A stretch of DNA of 64,000 nt from Rhinopithecus roxellana. Taxonomy: Eukaryota; Chordata; Mammalia; Primates; Cercopithecidae. Under the pieces are notes generated by a model. It searched no databases. It had not been told where the DNA came from and was given only the letters and a program-made list of their open reading frames with translations. The position numbers were made by a program, and so were the translations under genes. Each line of letters opens with the position of its first letter. The stretch's first letter is position 1. Location of the stretch: assembly GCF_007565055.1 (NCBI RefSeq), contig NC_044562.1:54136250-54200249 (forward strand), in the 5' to 3' direction. This document shows positions 47,575 to 58,899 of this stretch, piece after piece.

Positions 47575-48425
47575 AGGCTCAGGTCAAACAGTTTGGAGTC
47601 AATTTTGATTCCCTTACTTTTCTTACACCTTACAACCCAATCCTGAGCAAATTCTTTCAGCTCTATATTCAAAGTAGAATGCACAACCCATCTACTTCCC
47701 ACCATTTGTGCCACTCCTACCCTGGTAAAAGTCACTATCACTCTTCACTTAGATTATAACAATAACCTCATAACTGACTCCACTCTTCCCATTCTACAGA
47801 TTATGTTGACCTCTGGGGCCAGAACTATCTTCTTAAAATAGTGCAGGTCAGATTATTTAATTCCTCTCTTCCATACCCTTAAATGGCTTCCCGACTTAGT
47901 GAAAACCAAGTCCATGTCTATGCTTACAAAGTTATACACAACCAGGAAGTGTATAGTCCAGAGGAAGAAAGAGCATTACATCTGAATGCTTATGGCCTGC
48001 TTACACAATCTGCCCATTCACCTCCTTACACTACCTGCTTACACTTCATTCACCACTCTGGCCTCTGTGTTGTTCCTGGAGAGCTCCAAGCATTTCCTTG
48101 CCCCGGGGCCTTGATTTTACTGTTCCAGCCACCTGCAACGCTCTTCCTCCAGTACCTGCAGGACTTGCTGCTTTATTTGCTTCTGGTCACCACTGCTCAA
48201 AGCCTTCTCTATTAGAGAGGACTTCTCTGATCATGCTACGTAAAAATATCAGCAACTACTCCATGTTACTCCTTATCTTCCTATATATTTTTTCTTCTCC
48301 ATATCATTTATCACTACCTCATATGATTTACATTAATTTGGTGCTTTTGGTGTGTTTTGTGTCTTTTAAATTTTATCTTTCCCCTAATAGGCTCATGCCC
48401 TTTAGAGATACTAGACAAATAGATT
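47575..48425 (+). mobile_element. L2 LINE 3' portion
   Basis: Sense L2: 'ctcaggtcaaacagtttggagtc', 'cccttaaatggcttcccgac', 'ccttacactacctgcttac', 'gttgttcctggagagctccaagcatttccttgccccggggccttg', 'gcaacgctcttcctccag', 'ttatcactacctcatatgatttacatt'. Mammal-wide and old; open frames across it are fragments of the L2 coding end in the wrong state. Confidence 0.8.
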
Positions 48426-49453
48426 TCCACAGACTGTGTGTGTTAGTGAGTGACAACGCAAGCTTTGCAAGGGCAGTCTGGCTTTTCAATTGTCTCAAGT
48501 ACAGAGAATATTTATCACTTAGCCTCCCCAGGGGGTTGGGATATCTAACGAGTTTAATGAGATTAATGAATGTAAGTATCCTGATTTCCTGGGAGTTTTG
48601 GATTTTGCAAGTGCAGTCTACTCTTATCATTAATGCATTTACACAGGTAAAAAGATAGCATACAACACAGGAATGTTTACTATAACATCATTGCAAACCT
48701 GATCAGAAATTGAAACACTATAAACTAATCTGGTCAGTTAGAAGGGCCGGAGGTTTGGATATATGGGGTCCTGCAGTGAAGACGGTCTCTTTCTATACTT
48801 TACTTTAATTTTAAGGAATTTAACAAGGCATACATATCTGTGCATAAAGGAATAGCTCCTCACAGCTTCCACTGGTCTTTTAAGAAATAAATGAATAATA
48901 GAGAGGGAAACCAAAACTATATTCCGGGTGCTATGTTATTCCCAAAATAATAGCTACAGGAAACATTTAAAAATGTCGATACATACCTAGAACTGTACTG
49001 AACATTCCATATTTATTCTCTCACACAGCCCTTTAATCTACCAACAAGCTAGGTGTACTTTTAATATCCTTGTTTTTACAGATAATGAAATTAAAGATCA
49101 AAGAACATAACAAGTTCATAGTAGATGTCTAAGCTGAGATTTCAATCTGGGAGGTCTAATGTGCTCCTCAGTAATGGTTACACTTGTAAAGCACTGGTGC
49201 TTGTGGAGTATGTTGAGTTGGGGATAACTGTTTTTTTGTTTTGTTTTGTTTTGTTTTTTAAAAAAGAACACCACAGAGCTGTATTGTGATTGTAATTATT
49301 GTAACTTGAAAAGCATTTAGCATGGACAATGGTAATAACAGATGGGGAAAGAGAGGGAACAGACACAAGGAACTATAGCTTATAAGCTAATCAAAAAGCA
49401 AGATGAATCACAGGCTAAAGAATGAGAGAGCCAAGCTAGGAATAGAACAATAA
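48426..49453. other. Unassigned stretch with one MIR
   Basis: MIR at about 49000-49170 ('actgtactgaacattccatatttattctc', 'ttttacagataatgaaattaaagatcaaag'). Otherwise nothing recognised. Confidence 0.5.
48990..49170 (+). repeat. MIR SINE
   Basis: MIR core order present: allele of 'tactgaacattccatatttattctctcac', then 'tatccttgtttttacagataatgaaattaaag', then 'agctgagatttcaatctggg'. Confidence 0.75.
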
Positions 49454-49653
49454 ATAAGGCTTGCTGCCTGCCTTTGAGTAGTCCACAGTTCACAAAATAC
49501 GTTCCCAGTCAAGGGGGCTGGCTTGTCAGATTTAGAGTTAATTGGAAGGAGAAGTGCCAGATACATGTGTGAGTATTAACGGGACTGACAAGACCAGGGG
49601 CAAAAGCTATGATATCATCAAGATGATATAACATTCCTGGTAAGACTTTGCTG
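49454..49653 (+). repeat. Left arm of a ~200-bp inverted repeat
   Basis: Reverse-complementary to 50464-50662 at about 90% by eye (about 19 differences), including a perfect run of about 51 bases around 'ctggcttgtcagatttagag...' and one of about 44 around 'gggactgacaagaccaggg...'. Family unknown. Confidence 0.93.
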
Positions 49654-50463
49654 GCCTACTGCAAAGAGGAAGTTAGGATGATGCATAAATGTCAGTAGAT
49701 GTTTTGCTTAGCTAAGTTGTTTGGGTGAATATTTCAAAATAGGCAGGGACATCCCACATAGTCTTTTTGTCTGGTATTTTATGACACTAAGGAGTTGTGA
49801 AGTTGCATATTTACAATCCAGTCAAAAGTTTTGGAACAGATAAATGGTGTATACATAGCCAATCACGGAAATCGAGGCTGTCACCTGTTTATATTACAGT
49901 TGGAGCTTGGGAGTAAAGAAAGAAGAAGACCAAGTACAAGCCAAAATGCTGGCCTGCATTCTCCAAAAATGTCAGTTATTTGGCATTGAGAGAGGAAGAA
50001 AAAGATTAAAGAGATATGATCCTCAAATGCAATACAGTCTGGATCCTGTTATCAAAAAAATATAAATACCATAAAGGGCATTATTAAGACCCATGAGAAC
50101 TACAAATGTGGACTACAGACTAGTTATAAGTATTGCATCGAGGCTGAAGTTTTCAACCATGTTGTGATTATGTTAGAAAATATCCCTGCATTTAGGATTA
50201 CATACTAGATGCCTACAACATATACTGAAATGGTTCAGAAAAGATAATAGGTGTGTGTGTATGTGTCTGTTTGGAAGGTCTGTGTAGAGTATAGCAATAG
50301 AGATACATAGAAAAAGACCTATACATAGAGGTAAGTGTATATAGTAAACTTAATAATCGACGGTGCAAATTTTATGTAAATGAGTTTTTCTGGAAATTTT
50401 TTCAACGAGAGAAATATAAATGGTACTGGAACACCAATATTAGAAGACACTAATGAATAACAC
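49654..50463. other. Spacer of the inverted repeat
   Basis: About 810 bases, AT-rich, no ORF of note. Contains 'gtgtgtgtgtatgtgtctg' at 50253. No transposase or LTR signature recognised. Confidence 0.6.
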
Positions 50464-50662
50464 AAGCAAAGTCTGACAAGGAACGTTGCATCATTTTGAT
50501 GATATCATAGCTTTTGCCCCTGGTCTTGTCAGTCCCGTTATATTAAGACATGTATCTGGCACTTCTCCTTCCAATTAACTCTAAATCTGACAAGCCAGGC
50601 CCCTAGACTGGGAGCATCCTTTGTGAACTGTAGGCTCCTCAAAGGCAGGCAGCAAGCCTTAT
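50464..50662 (-). repeat. Right arm of the ~200-bp inverted repeat
   Basis: Mirror of 49454-49653. Ends in 'aggcaggcagcaagccttat' where the left arm begins 'ataaggcttgctgcctgcct'. Confidence 0.93.
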
Positions 50663-51500
50663 GCATATTTATCTATATGCCACCCAAAGGGTCCTTAAGT
50701 GACAGTTGCTTTTTGAAATGAGGGCACACGAAACTCTTAATCTCAGTTTCCCTCTCTCCTTTCACTTTCTCTCTCTTTCCTTTCCTCCTCCTCCTCCTCC
50801 TTCCTCTTTTCCTTCCCATGCAATGCTTACTTCTCTTTCTTTATTCTAAGCCCCAGTCATTCAAGAATCAAATTTAAAGTCAAGCCAAAGTAGTAAATAA
50901 ATTGCTCGAGGCTTCCTGGTCTGTGAGGAGCCCCAGAATAATATCCGGAATGAGACTCCCAGGACAAAAATTCTAGTCTCTGCCAGCAGAGTAGGGGTAC
51001 TGGGTCTTTCTCTAGACCTCAGAAAAGTAAAAGGAGCCACTTCTATGACATTTCTGTTTTCATATTTGTGCCCCCTTCATTCCCACTCCCTACCATACCA
51101 AAGAAAAGGGGCAAAACAATGGATCTAGAATGTGTCTGGGATTTCACTCTTCACCTTTTCCTTTCTTCTTCCACCAAAGAATGCAGGGCCCCTTTCCTCT
51201 CAGATTAGCCAAAGTCACTTGATTTGCTCGTGGAAGAAGTGTTAGGCAGTTGCATACTTGGAGCTAGCAACATAGAGGCCCCCACATGGGACTTTGATCT
51301 TGGTCCATTCTTTCTAGTCACGTTGTTGTTCTGGGCTCACTTCATACAGGATGTATTTTTTTTTTTTTTCCTCTTTCCTCATCACTCTCGCACGCCACTT
51401 TGCCTAACTCGCCCTTACTTGCCTCTCAGGTTTCCAGAAAAATATTCTCTTCCTGAAAGATGTCACTGATCTTCCCAGGGGTTAGAAAATGTGCCAATAT
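50663..51500. other. Unassigned stretch
   Basis: CT-rich 50745-50815 (including CCTCCTCCTCCT), T-run at 51355-51370. No recognised gene or repeat. Confidence 0.45.
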
Positions 51501-51795
51501 CCGGGTGTGGTGGCTCAAACCTGTAATCACAGCACTTTGGGAAGCCAAGGTGGGTGGATCATGAGGCAGGAGATTGAGATCATCCTGGCTAACATGGTGA
51601 AACCCTGTCTCTACTAAAAGTACAAAAAAATTGGGCTGGGCGTGGTGGTGGGTGCCTGTAATCCCAGCTACTCAGGAAGCTGAGGCAGGAGAATCACTTC
51701 AACCAGGGAGGCAGAGGTTGCAGTGAGCCGTGATCATGCCACTGCGCTCCAACCTGGCAACAGAGCGAGACTCCATCTCAAAAACCAAAAAAAAA
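51501..51795 (+). repeat. Alu, sense
   Basis: 'ccgggtgtggtggctcaaacctgtaatcacagcactttggg' to 'ctccatctcaaaaaccaaaaaaaaa'. Flanks 'atgtgccaatat' (51489-51500) and 'aagtgccagtat' (51797 on) look like a decayed target duplication. AluS/Y type. Confidence 0.94.
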
Positions 51796-51954
51796 GAAGT
51801 GCCAGTATATGCTTTTTTAATAGCCTTGGCTTTTTTAATTTTAACACTACTGCTCTGTTGAGATTGAGTTGGAATTTTCTCTATATCTCAGGAGACTGTT
51901 CCTTGGGGACAAGGTCTCTTCATCATAGCACTGATCTCTACTATAATATCTGTT

Positions 51955-52150
51955 ACATAACAGGTACTTAATATTAGTCAAACACATAATATTTACAACT
52001 GATTTTTGTACTTATGTGCCTGACACTGTTAAGTGATTTACATGTATTAATCCTAACATTGGCCTCTGAGTTGCGCACTATTACTCCAATTTTCCAGACA
52101 TATTGAGGTTAAATAACTTGCCCAAAGTGCCAGTGTCAAGGTGTATATGC
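51955..52150 (+). repeat. MIR SINE
   Basis: 'tgtacttatgtgcctgacactgttaagtgatttacatgtattaatcctaac', then 'actattactccaattttccagacatattgaggttaaataacttgcccaaag'. Confidence 0.88.
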
Positions 52151-53332
52151 ACATGAAAGGAGACAGGGTAAAAAGGAGAATGTGATGAGTTTGGGCTGTT
52201 TCTAAATCTTAAACTTATTTTCCACAATTGTTTACTCAGCATCACTATGTACTTGCCTCTTAAAATAGAAATTAGCATCTGGAAAACAAGACATACAGCC
52301 AAATAGTGAAGATCCATTTTGTCCAGGGGCCTTATTAAAATGTGAACAGCATCTGGGAGGTGAGAGGATACTCTCTATAAAATTTATGCTTATTAGCTAA
52401 TTTAAAGGTCAAAATACCCAAAGGACTTATATGTGCAATTTCAGAATTATTATTATATTATTATTACTTTTCTACTATTATAACCATAGCAAAAAAGTAA
52501 TGATTTAGAAATTCTACAGATAAATATTAAGAACTAAGAAATACTAGTGGGATGTAATAAATCTAATATAGGCAAATATATCACATACTTGTTTAGGAAA
52601 TCACAGTTTACATAATATTATTCATAGATTCTTTTTAAGGTAATAGTTATATTGTACCCCAAAATGGAAAAGATATTAGAAAAGACTTGGAAAGGAACAT
52701 GTAAATTTTAAAAAAGCTGAAGTGTGTGCAAAACTCAACAAGAGATCACTGTGCCCAGTATGACTCATCAGTAGTGATATTTTATGGAGAGGGTCCCTGG
52801 CAACTGCCATTGTGAGGTTCCATGGGAGTAAACGCATTTTTACATTATTTTCCATATAAGCAATTTTGGGGATTAAAACGATGCAACAGAAGACTTCTAG
52901 GATAACCTAGATGATAGACACATGTTAAAATTCAAAGCAAAAATCTGGCTTTTCTTCTTAGACATGAAACACACATATTAGATGAAATAAAAATCACAGG
53001 TAAAGTGGAATATAGATCACAAATCTGAGTTCAAAACTGGTGCTATAGAATAGTTTAATACTAAATTTTTAATAATAGCTATCATAATAATGCAATATTA
53101 TTGACAGTAAAGACATATATCACCTAGATCAAAGAGAAAAATTGAGTCATTTTTAAAAATTAAATTTTATATTTTCACTATTTAAAAAGTTGAAATAGTC
53201 ACTTCTTTTTACACTTCTCGAAGAAAACTCTTTCCTTACTTTCAGAAAGCTATGAGCAATTAGAAATATTTATTATAAGTGAATTGGGGATCTGAGGCTG
53301 TTGTTTTTAAGTTGTTTTAGATTTTATTATTA
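52151..53332. other. Unassigned AT-rich stretch
   Basis: Non-coding; (ATT)-rich short tract at 52449-52470. Nothing else recognised. Confidence 0.45.
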
Positions 53333-53596
53333 ATATTTTTTTCGAGACAGAGTCTCACTTTGTCACCCAGGCAGGCTGGAATACAGTGGCGCGATCTTGG
53401 CTCACTGAAACATCCACCTCCCAGGTTCAAGTGATTCTCCTGCCTCAGCCTCCCAAGTAGCTGGGATTACAGTTGCACACCACCAAACCTGGATAATTTT
53501 TGTATTTTTAGTCTTGAACTCCTGACCTCAGGTGATCCACCTGCCTTGGCCTCCCAAAGTGTTGGGATCATAGGCATGAGCCACTGTGCCTGGCCA
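53333..53596 (-). repeat. Alu, antisense, with internal deletion
   Basis: 'ttttttcgagacagagtctcactttgtcaccc' to 'gcatgagccactgtgcctggcc'. About 30 bases are missing after 'tttttgtatttttag' (the usual 'tagagacggggtttcaccatgttggccaggctg' part is gone). Confidence 0.93.
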
Positions 53597-54585
53597 TGTT
53601 TTTAATTTTTTAATATTACTAATTTTTATGCATTTGTGATGCCAAGCCAAATTATATTTGATATTCTAAAAAGTAATTACACTAAGCTTTATAGATAGTG
53701 AACTGAGCTTGAAAGAATATCAGCAACATGCCAAAGTCACATAGCATAATAAGCAAAACAGAGAGCAAAATCTAGATATCCCCTTCCTGCTGTCTTCTTG
53801 GATGTCAAGTACTATATCAAGTGTTATCTTTTTATACTTGCTCTATAAATATTAATTCAATAACAATAAGAATCATTTTATTGTTACCACAGTGGCTAAT
53901 GAGTCTCAGCCTTCATTCTAAATTATATGGTGACTAAGACCTTCCAAGTATGCTGTTTAGTGATCTGGGTGTTCCAATGTCAAAACCATCCTACAAAGAA
54001 AGTTAAAGAGTTAGAGAACCCATTTTAGCACATTTTAATTACGCAGGACTCATTGGAAGAAGTATACTTCTTAAAAACAAAACAAACAAACAAACAAACA
54101 AAACTAAAGTCACTGTCTGCAGAAATAAGATTCATTTCTCCATGTCTCACTCTCTTCACTCAGCTTTACCCCATATAATTCACAATGATGTGAAGGCAGT
54201 AAAGTGAGATAAGCTTGAAAGCACTTTGAAGAAACAAAAGGCATTTCTACAAATAAATGGTGGTGTCCATATCGCAATGATGGGATACTCAGGCAAGGGG
54301 AGGAGTTCATGCTGGACTGTGCCATGAGACAGCAGCTCAGCAAAGCATCATCTAATGAAAACCAAAGACTATCAGGCTCCAACTCACCACGAATTACACT
54401 AAGGCTGGAGCAACTCAATCAAGCTCCACTAAAAACAAAATAAAAATTAGTCAGGCACAGACAGTCAGACTCTGGGATGTAATGATTGGGCATGGGAAGG
54501 GTTGGTAACTGCTAAAGCAGGGTCATTGTGGATGGTAGATACAGACATGTGGCACAAAGAGAAATGCCCCATTGAAAGGTGCTAT
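53597..54585. other. Unassigned stretch
   Basis: (AAAC)n at 54076-54102. An open antisense frame of 102 codons (54110-54418) has no family features or splice context I can support. Confidence 0.45.
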
Positions 54586-55240
54586 GGTTTTAATGTGTCC
54601 CCCAAAGTTCATGGGTTTGAAACAATCCCAGTTGCAATTGTGTTGAGAGGTAGGACTTTTAAGAGGTAATTAGGCCATGAGGGCTCCACTCTCATGAGTA
54701 GATTAATTCTGTTATCTCAAGAATGGGTTCCTTATTAAAAAAACAAAGAAACTTGTCCCCCACCCTGATGCTTCTTTTGCCCTTCCACCTTGGGATGATG
54801 CACCTAGAAGACCCTTGCCAGATGCTGGCACCTTGATATTGAATTTCCCAGTCTCCAGAACTGTAAGAAATGTCTTTCCTTGGCGGGACGCAGTGGTTCA
54901 TGCCTGTAATCCCAGTACTTTGGGAGGCCGAGGCAGGTGGATCATGAGGTCAGGAGATCAAGACCATCCTGGTCAACATGGTAAAACCCCGTCTCTACTA
55001 AAATACAAAAAATTAGCTGGGTGTGGTGGTGCACGCCTGTAGTCCCAACTACTTGGGAGGCTGAGGCAGGGGTATCACTTGAATCCGGGAGACGGAGGTT
55101 TCAGTGAGCTGAGATTGCCTCACTGCACTCCAGCCTGGCAAAAGAGCAAGACTCCATCTCAAAAAAAAAAAAAAAAAAAAGTCTTTCCTTTATAAATTAC
55201 CCAGTCTGGAGTATTCTGCAATAGCAGCACAATACAGAAC
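54586..55240 (+). mobile_element. MST-type MaLR LTR split by an Alu
   Basis: Left part 54586-54881: 'tgctatggttttaatgtgtcccccaaagttcatggg', 'aggccatgagggctccactctcatgag', 'ttgcccttccaccttgggatgatgc', 'gtctccagaactgtaagaaatg'. Right part 55191-55240: 'tataaattacccagtctggagtattctgcaatagcagcac'. Sense orientation; the Alu inserted between 'ctttcctt' and 'tataaatt'. Confidence 0.87.
54872..55190 (+). repeat. AluY/S inserted in the MaLR LTR, target duplication kept
   Basis: Alu body 54882-55180, 'ggcgggacgcagtggttcatgcctgtaatccc' to a 20-A tail. Perfect duplication 'gtctttcctt' at 54872-54881 and 55181-55190. Confidence 0.96.
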
Positions 55241-55766
55241 AACACACAATGATTCTCCACTCTCAATTAATGTAGCCTCAAAATAAACAACACATTTGAA
55301 GGATAATTTGGATTGTATTCCCTCAAGAAGCCCAAGGGATGACCAGAAAGGGGTGAATGAAAGCAGCACAGGTAAATGTGAGAGGGAACAGGCCACTGCA
55401 ATTTTGGGAACTCAGACACAGTGAACAGAGATAAAATATCAGAGCACTAGGCGTGACAGATTTTCATCAGATTGAAATAGTTTGCTACAGTTATGACCAA
55501 TTAGGTGGAGCTGAAAGGATACAGATGTTGGCTTCTGAATGAGGCTCAATTTCAAATTCTGATCCTGCAACCTCAAGTATTATAAGTTTGATTAGTTATT
55601 TCATTGCTGTATCTTTCACTTTCTTCACTAATAAAGAGGGACTAAGAATGCTACACTGTGAATTAATACTCCTTTAATAATGAGATAATGCATGCAAAAT
55701 GCCCAGAACAAAGAAACATCATTTTTAAAAATTCCTTTTCCTTAGAAGAATGGTTTCAAAGACATA
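55241..55766. other. Unassigned stretch
   Basis: Non-coding, nothing recognised. Confidence 0.45.
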
Positions 55767-56330
55767 CAGTCATGTGTTACTTAATGACGGGGCTATATTC
55801 TGAGAATCCATCATTAGGCAATATCATCATTGTGTGAATATCATAAAGTGTACTTACACAAACCTGGATGGGATAGTCTGGTACACACCTAGGCTATATG
55901 GGATAGTGTATTGCTCCTAGGTTACAAACCTGTACAGAATACTGTATGCTAAGTACTATAGATAATTATAACACAACGGTATTTCTGTACCTAAATACAC
56001 CTAAAATAAAAAAGGTACAGTAAACTTACGGCATAAAAGATTTAAAAAATGGTACACCTATGTAAGTCACTTAGCACAAATGGAGCCTGCAGGACTGGAA
56101 GTTGCTTCGGGTGAGCCAGTGAGTGAGCAGTGAGTGAAGATGGAGGCCTAAGGCATTACTGTACACTATGGTAGACTTTATAAACATTGTGCACTTAGGT
56201 TACACTCAATTTATTTTAAAATGTTTTTTATTCTTCAATAATAAATTTACCTCAGCTTATTGTAACTTCTTTATTTTATAAACTTTTTTTTAAACTTTTT
56301 GACTCTTTTATAATAACACTAAGCTTAAAA

Positions 56331-56676
56331 CACAAACACTTTTTTTTCTTTTTTCTTTTTTCTTTTTTCTTTTTTTTTTTTTTTTGAGACGGAGTCTTGC
56401 TCTGTCGTCCAAGCTGGAGTGCAGTGGCCTGATCTCAGCTCACTGCAAGCTCCGCCTCCCGGGTTCACGCCATTCTCCTGCCTCAGCCTCCGGAGCAGCT
56501 GGGACTACAGGCGCCCGCCACCTCGCCCGGCTAGTTTTTTGTATTTTTTAGTATAGACGGAGTTTCACCCTGTTAGCCAGGATGGTCTCGATCTCCTGAC
56601 CTAGTGATCTGCCCGTCTCGGCCTCCCAAAGTGCTGGGATTACAGGCTTGAGCCACCGCGCCCGGCCCACAAACAC
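56331..56676 (-). repeat. AluYR-type Alu nested in the DNA transposon
   Basis: Body 56341-56667 with a T/C tail '(tttttc)n', 'cgcccggctagttttttg' and 'ggcttgagccaccgcgcccggcc'. Target duplication 'cacaaacac' at 56331-56339 and 56668-56676. Old World monkey specific type. Confidence 0.95.
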
Positions 56677-56964
56677 ATTTTATAGCCTAACAAAAATATT
56701 TTCTTTATTTATATCCTTATCCTATAATTATTTTCTATTTTTAATTTTTTTCCTATTTAAACTTTGTGGTTGAAAACTAAGATATAAATACACATTTTAG
56801 CTAGGCTACACAGGGTCTGGATCATCAATTTCACTGTCTTCCACCTCCCCAGCTTGTCCCACTGCAAGGTCTTCAGGGGCAATAACATGCATAGCACTAT
56901 GATCTCATACAATAACAACGGCATCTATTGAAATACCTCCTGAAGGAGCTGCCTGATGCTGTCT

Positions 56965-57297
56965 TGTAGTTAAGTTTTATTTTTTTTGTTTTGTTTTGTT
57001 TTTTGAAATGGTCTCTCTGTTGCCCACACTGGAGTACAGTGGCGTGATCTCAGCTCACTGCAACCTCTGCCTCACGGGTTCAAATGATTCTCAGACCTTA
57101 GCCTCCCAAGTAGCCGGGACTACAGGTGTGTGCCACTACACCCAGCTAATTTTTGTAGTTTTAGTAGAGATAGTGTTTCACCATGTTGGTCAGGCTGGTC
57201 TTGAACTTCTGGCCTCAAGTGATCTGCCTGCCTCAGCCTCTCAAAGTTCTAAGACTACAGGCCTGAGCCACAATGTCTGGCCTGTAGTTAACTTTTA
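56965..57297 (-). repeat. Older Alu nested in the DNA transposon
   Basis: Body 56980-57282, antisense, diverged (AluS/J). Target duplication 'tgtagttaa(g/c)ttttta'-like at 56965-56979 and 57283-57297. Confidence 0.93.
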
Positions 57298-57593
57298 AAA
57301 AAATATATAAGTAGAAGGAGTACACTAAAATAATGATAAAAATTATAATACAGTAAATAGTAGGCAATAAGAAATTTTCAACTCCATTGTAATCATATGG
57401 CACCACCTTCATACATGCGGTTAGTCATTATTGAAATATTATGTGTCACATGACTGAATACTGAAACCAAAAACCTTTATTGTTTCCAAAGCTGAATGCT
57501 CATTTTGCTTCTGATATGCCATAAGTTTTAATGAAATTCATGGTGGTAGGAACAGACAAAATATGCCTGAACTGGTTTCCACAATAAGTGTTT

Positions 57594-57596
<3 letters not shown>

Positions 57597-57690
<94 letters not shown>
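57597..57690. repeat. Compound microsatellite (TC)n-(TG)n
   Basis: About 29 TC units (57597-57655) followed by about 18 TG units to 57690. Confidence 0.98.
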
Positions 57691-57691
<1 letters not shown>

Positions 57692-58899
57692 ACGCATGGG
57701 GAGGGGAAGGCAGAAAAGGGAGAGATTATGAAGAGGAAGAGGAGACAATGGAGGAAGTGGAGGGAGGAAAGAAGAGGGAAGACAAAGGAAACTGGAAGCT
57801 GAGGGGCATTGGAAAATTGTCACACCTTGCATGGCTACAGAGGATTTCTGAGTCTTACAAGGAGGAAGGCTTGGTAGAGAAAGGCGAAATATATAGCAAC
57901 AAAGAAGAAAATGTGCTGATCAATCCACTCTGTTACTGGACCACAGAACATAGCCACATGGTATTAACAATCCTGAAGAAGAAAGGAGGAGGTACAAGAG
58001 AAAAAGGAGGAAGAGGAGAGGGGAGGAGGGAGAGGAGAGAAAAAGAGGAGGGTGAAAGAGAGGGAGAGAAGAAAGAAAACAAAAAAAGAATAAAATAAGC
58101 CATTTATTAAGTTTGTAATACTATTTTTTAAAGTTTTGTGTGATTAATAAATCATTCATGATTGATATAAACATACGTGTGTATACATATATATTTATTG
58201 ATTCATATGGAATATGTACATATATCTATACAAGTATATTTTTAAAATGAAATTTCTCCCAATGTACATCCAACAAAAAGGGACTAAGTCTATAAAAGAT
58301 AGTCCATTTTCTGTTTAAAACTGAAAGTTTAGTATTTCCAATACCAAGCCAACATAGTAAATCTCAAATTAAACTTTCTTGGATTCATATTTGAATTCAA
58401 GAATTGTGCACAAAAGACAACTAACGTGTTAGAAACCGGAAAGCATTTTTATGTGCTACCTCACCCCTTTGAAAGTATTTATCCCTGGGTTGATTGAACA
58501 TGCCTGCTTTAGGGCTGCCTAATTAGCCATGTGCTATAAATATGATAGAAATCATGTCAAGGCTTATGAAACTCACCACAACAAGTTACCCATATTACTG
58601 CCAATGAGAAGATGTGGTATGTAAAGAAGAAACTTTGACAGACTGAAAAATAAAAGGAGCAGGTATAGCATTTTCATATCTTCTTGTAATTAAATAGTGT
58701 CACTTTGGAATAGATAGAGGAATACAACAAATGCAACAAAAGGGATAATTGGAAACTTTGAGGCCATAACGTATGGCCTTAAATATCATACGGATATTTG
58801 AGGAGTGATAAAATATACAGAAAGGTGTCCATTGCATAAAGACTGGAAAGTTGTGTTTCCCACAGAAAAAGAGTACTTTTAGTAGCATTGAATTTAGCA
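57691..58899. other. Purine-rich then AT-rich unassigned DNA
   Basis: 57700-57800 and 57970-58095 are strongly purine-rich on + (GGAGGA, GAGAGG), giving low-complexity Glu/Lys/Arg/Gly frames that I do not call as genes. 58100-58899 is AT-rich with nothing recognised. Confidence 0.55.

Larger units (their letters stand above)
55767..57456 (+). mobile_element. Tigger-like (pogo/mariner) DNA transposon with two nested Alus
   Basis: Terminal inverted repeats: 'cagtcatgtgttacttaatgac' at 55767 and '...tatgtgtcacatgactg' ending at 57456, with TA directly before the left end. Inside: 'cataaagtgtacttacacaaacctggatgg', 'acacacctaggctatatgg', 'tattgctcctaggttacaaacctgtac', typical of a mammalian Tigger-derived element. 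The own sequence is about 1.05 kb once the Alus at 56341-56667 and 56980-57282 are removed. No transposase frame survives. The subfamily name is not certain. Confidence 0.75.

Noticed and set aside
48098..48658. 186-codon open frame on +
   Set aside because: Begins inside an L2 remnant and runs into unassigned DNA; a chance frame.
54110..54418. Antisense 102-codon frame with several cysteines
   Set aside because: Cys spacing does not fit TSP1 and there is no phase-fitting splice pair.
57658..58098. Open frame of 146 codons on + with Cys/Val start and Glu/Lys/Arg/Gly end
   Set aside because: It is translation of the (TG)n array and a purine-rich tract; no domain and no splice or start context.
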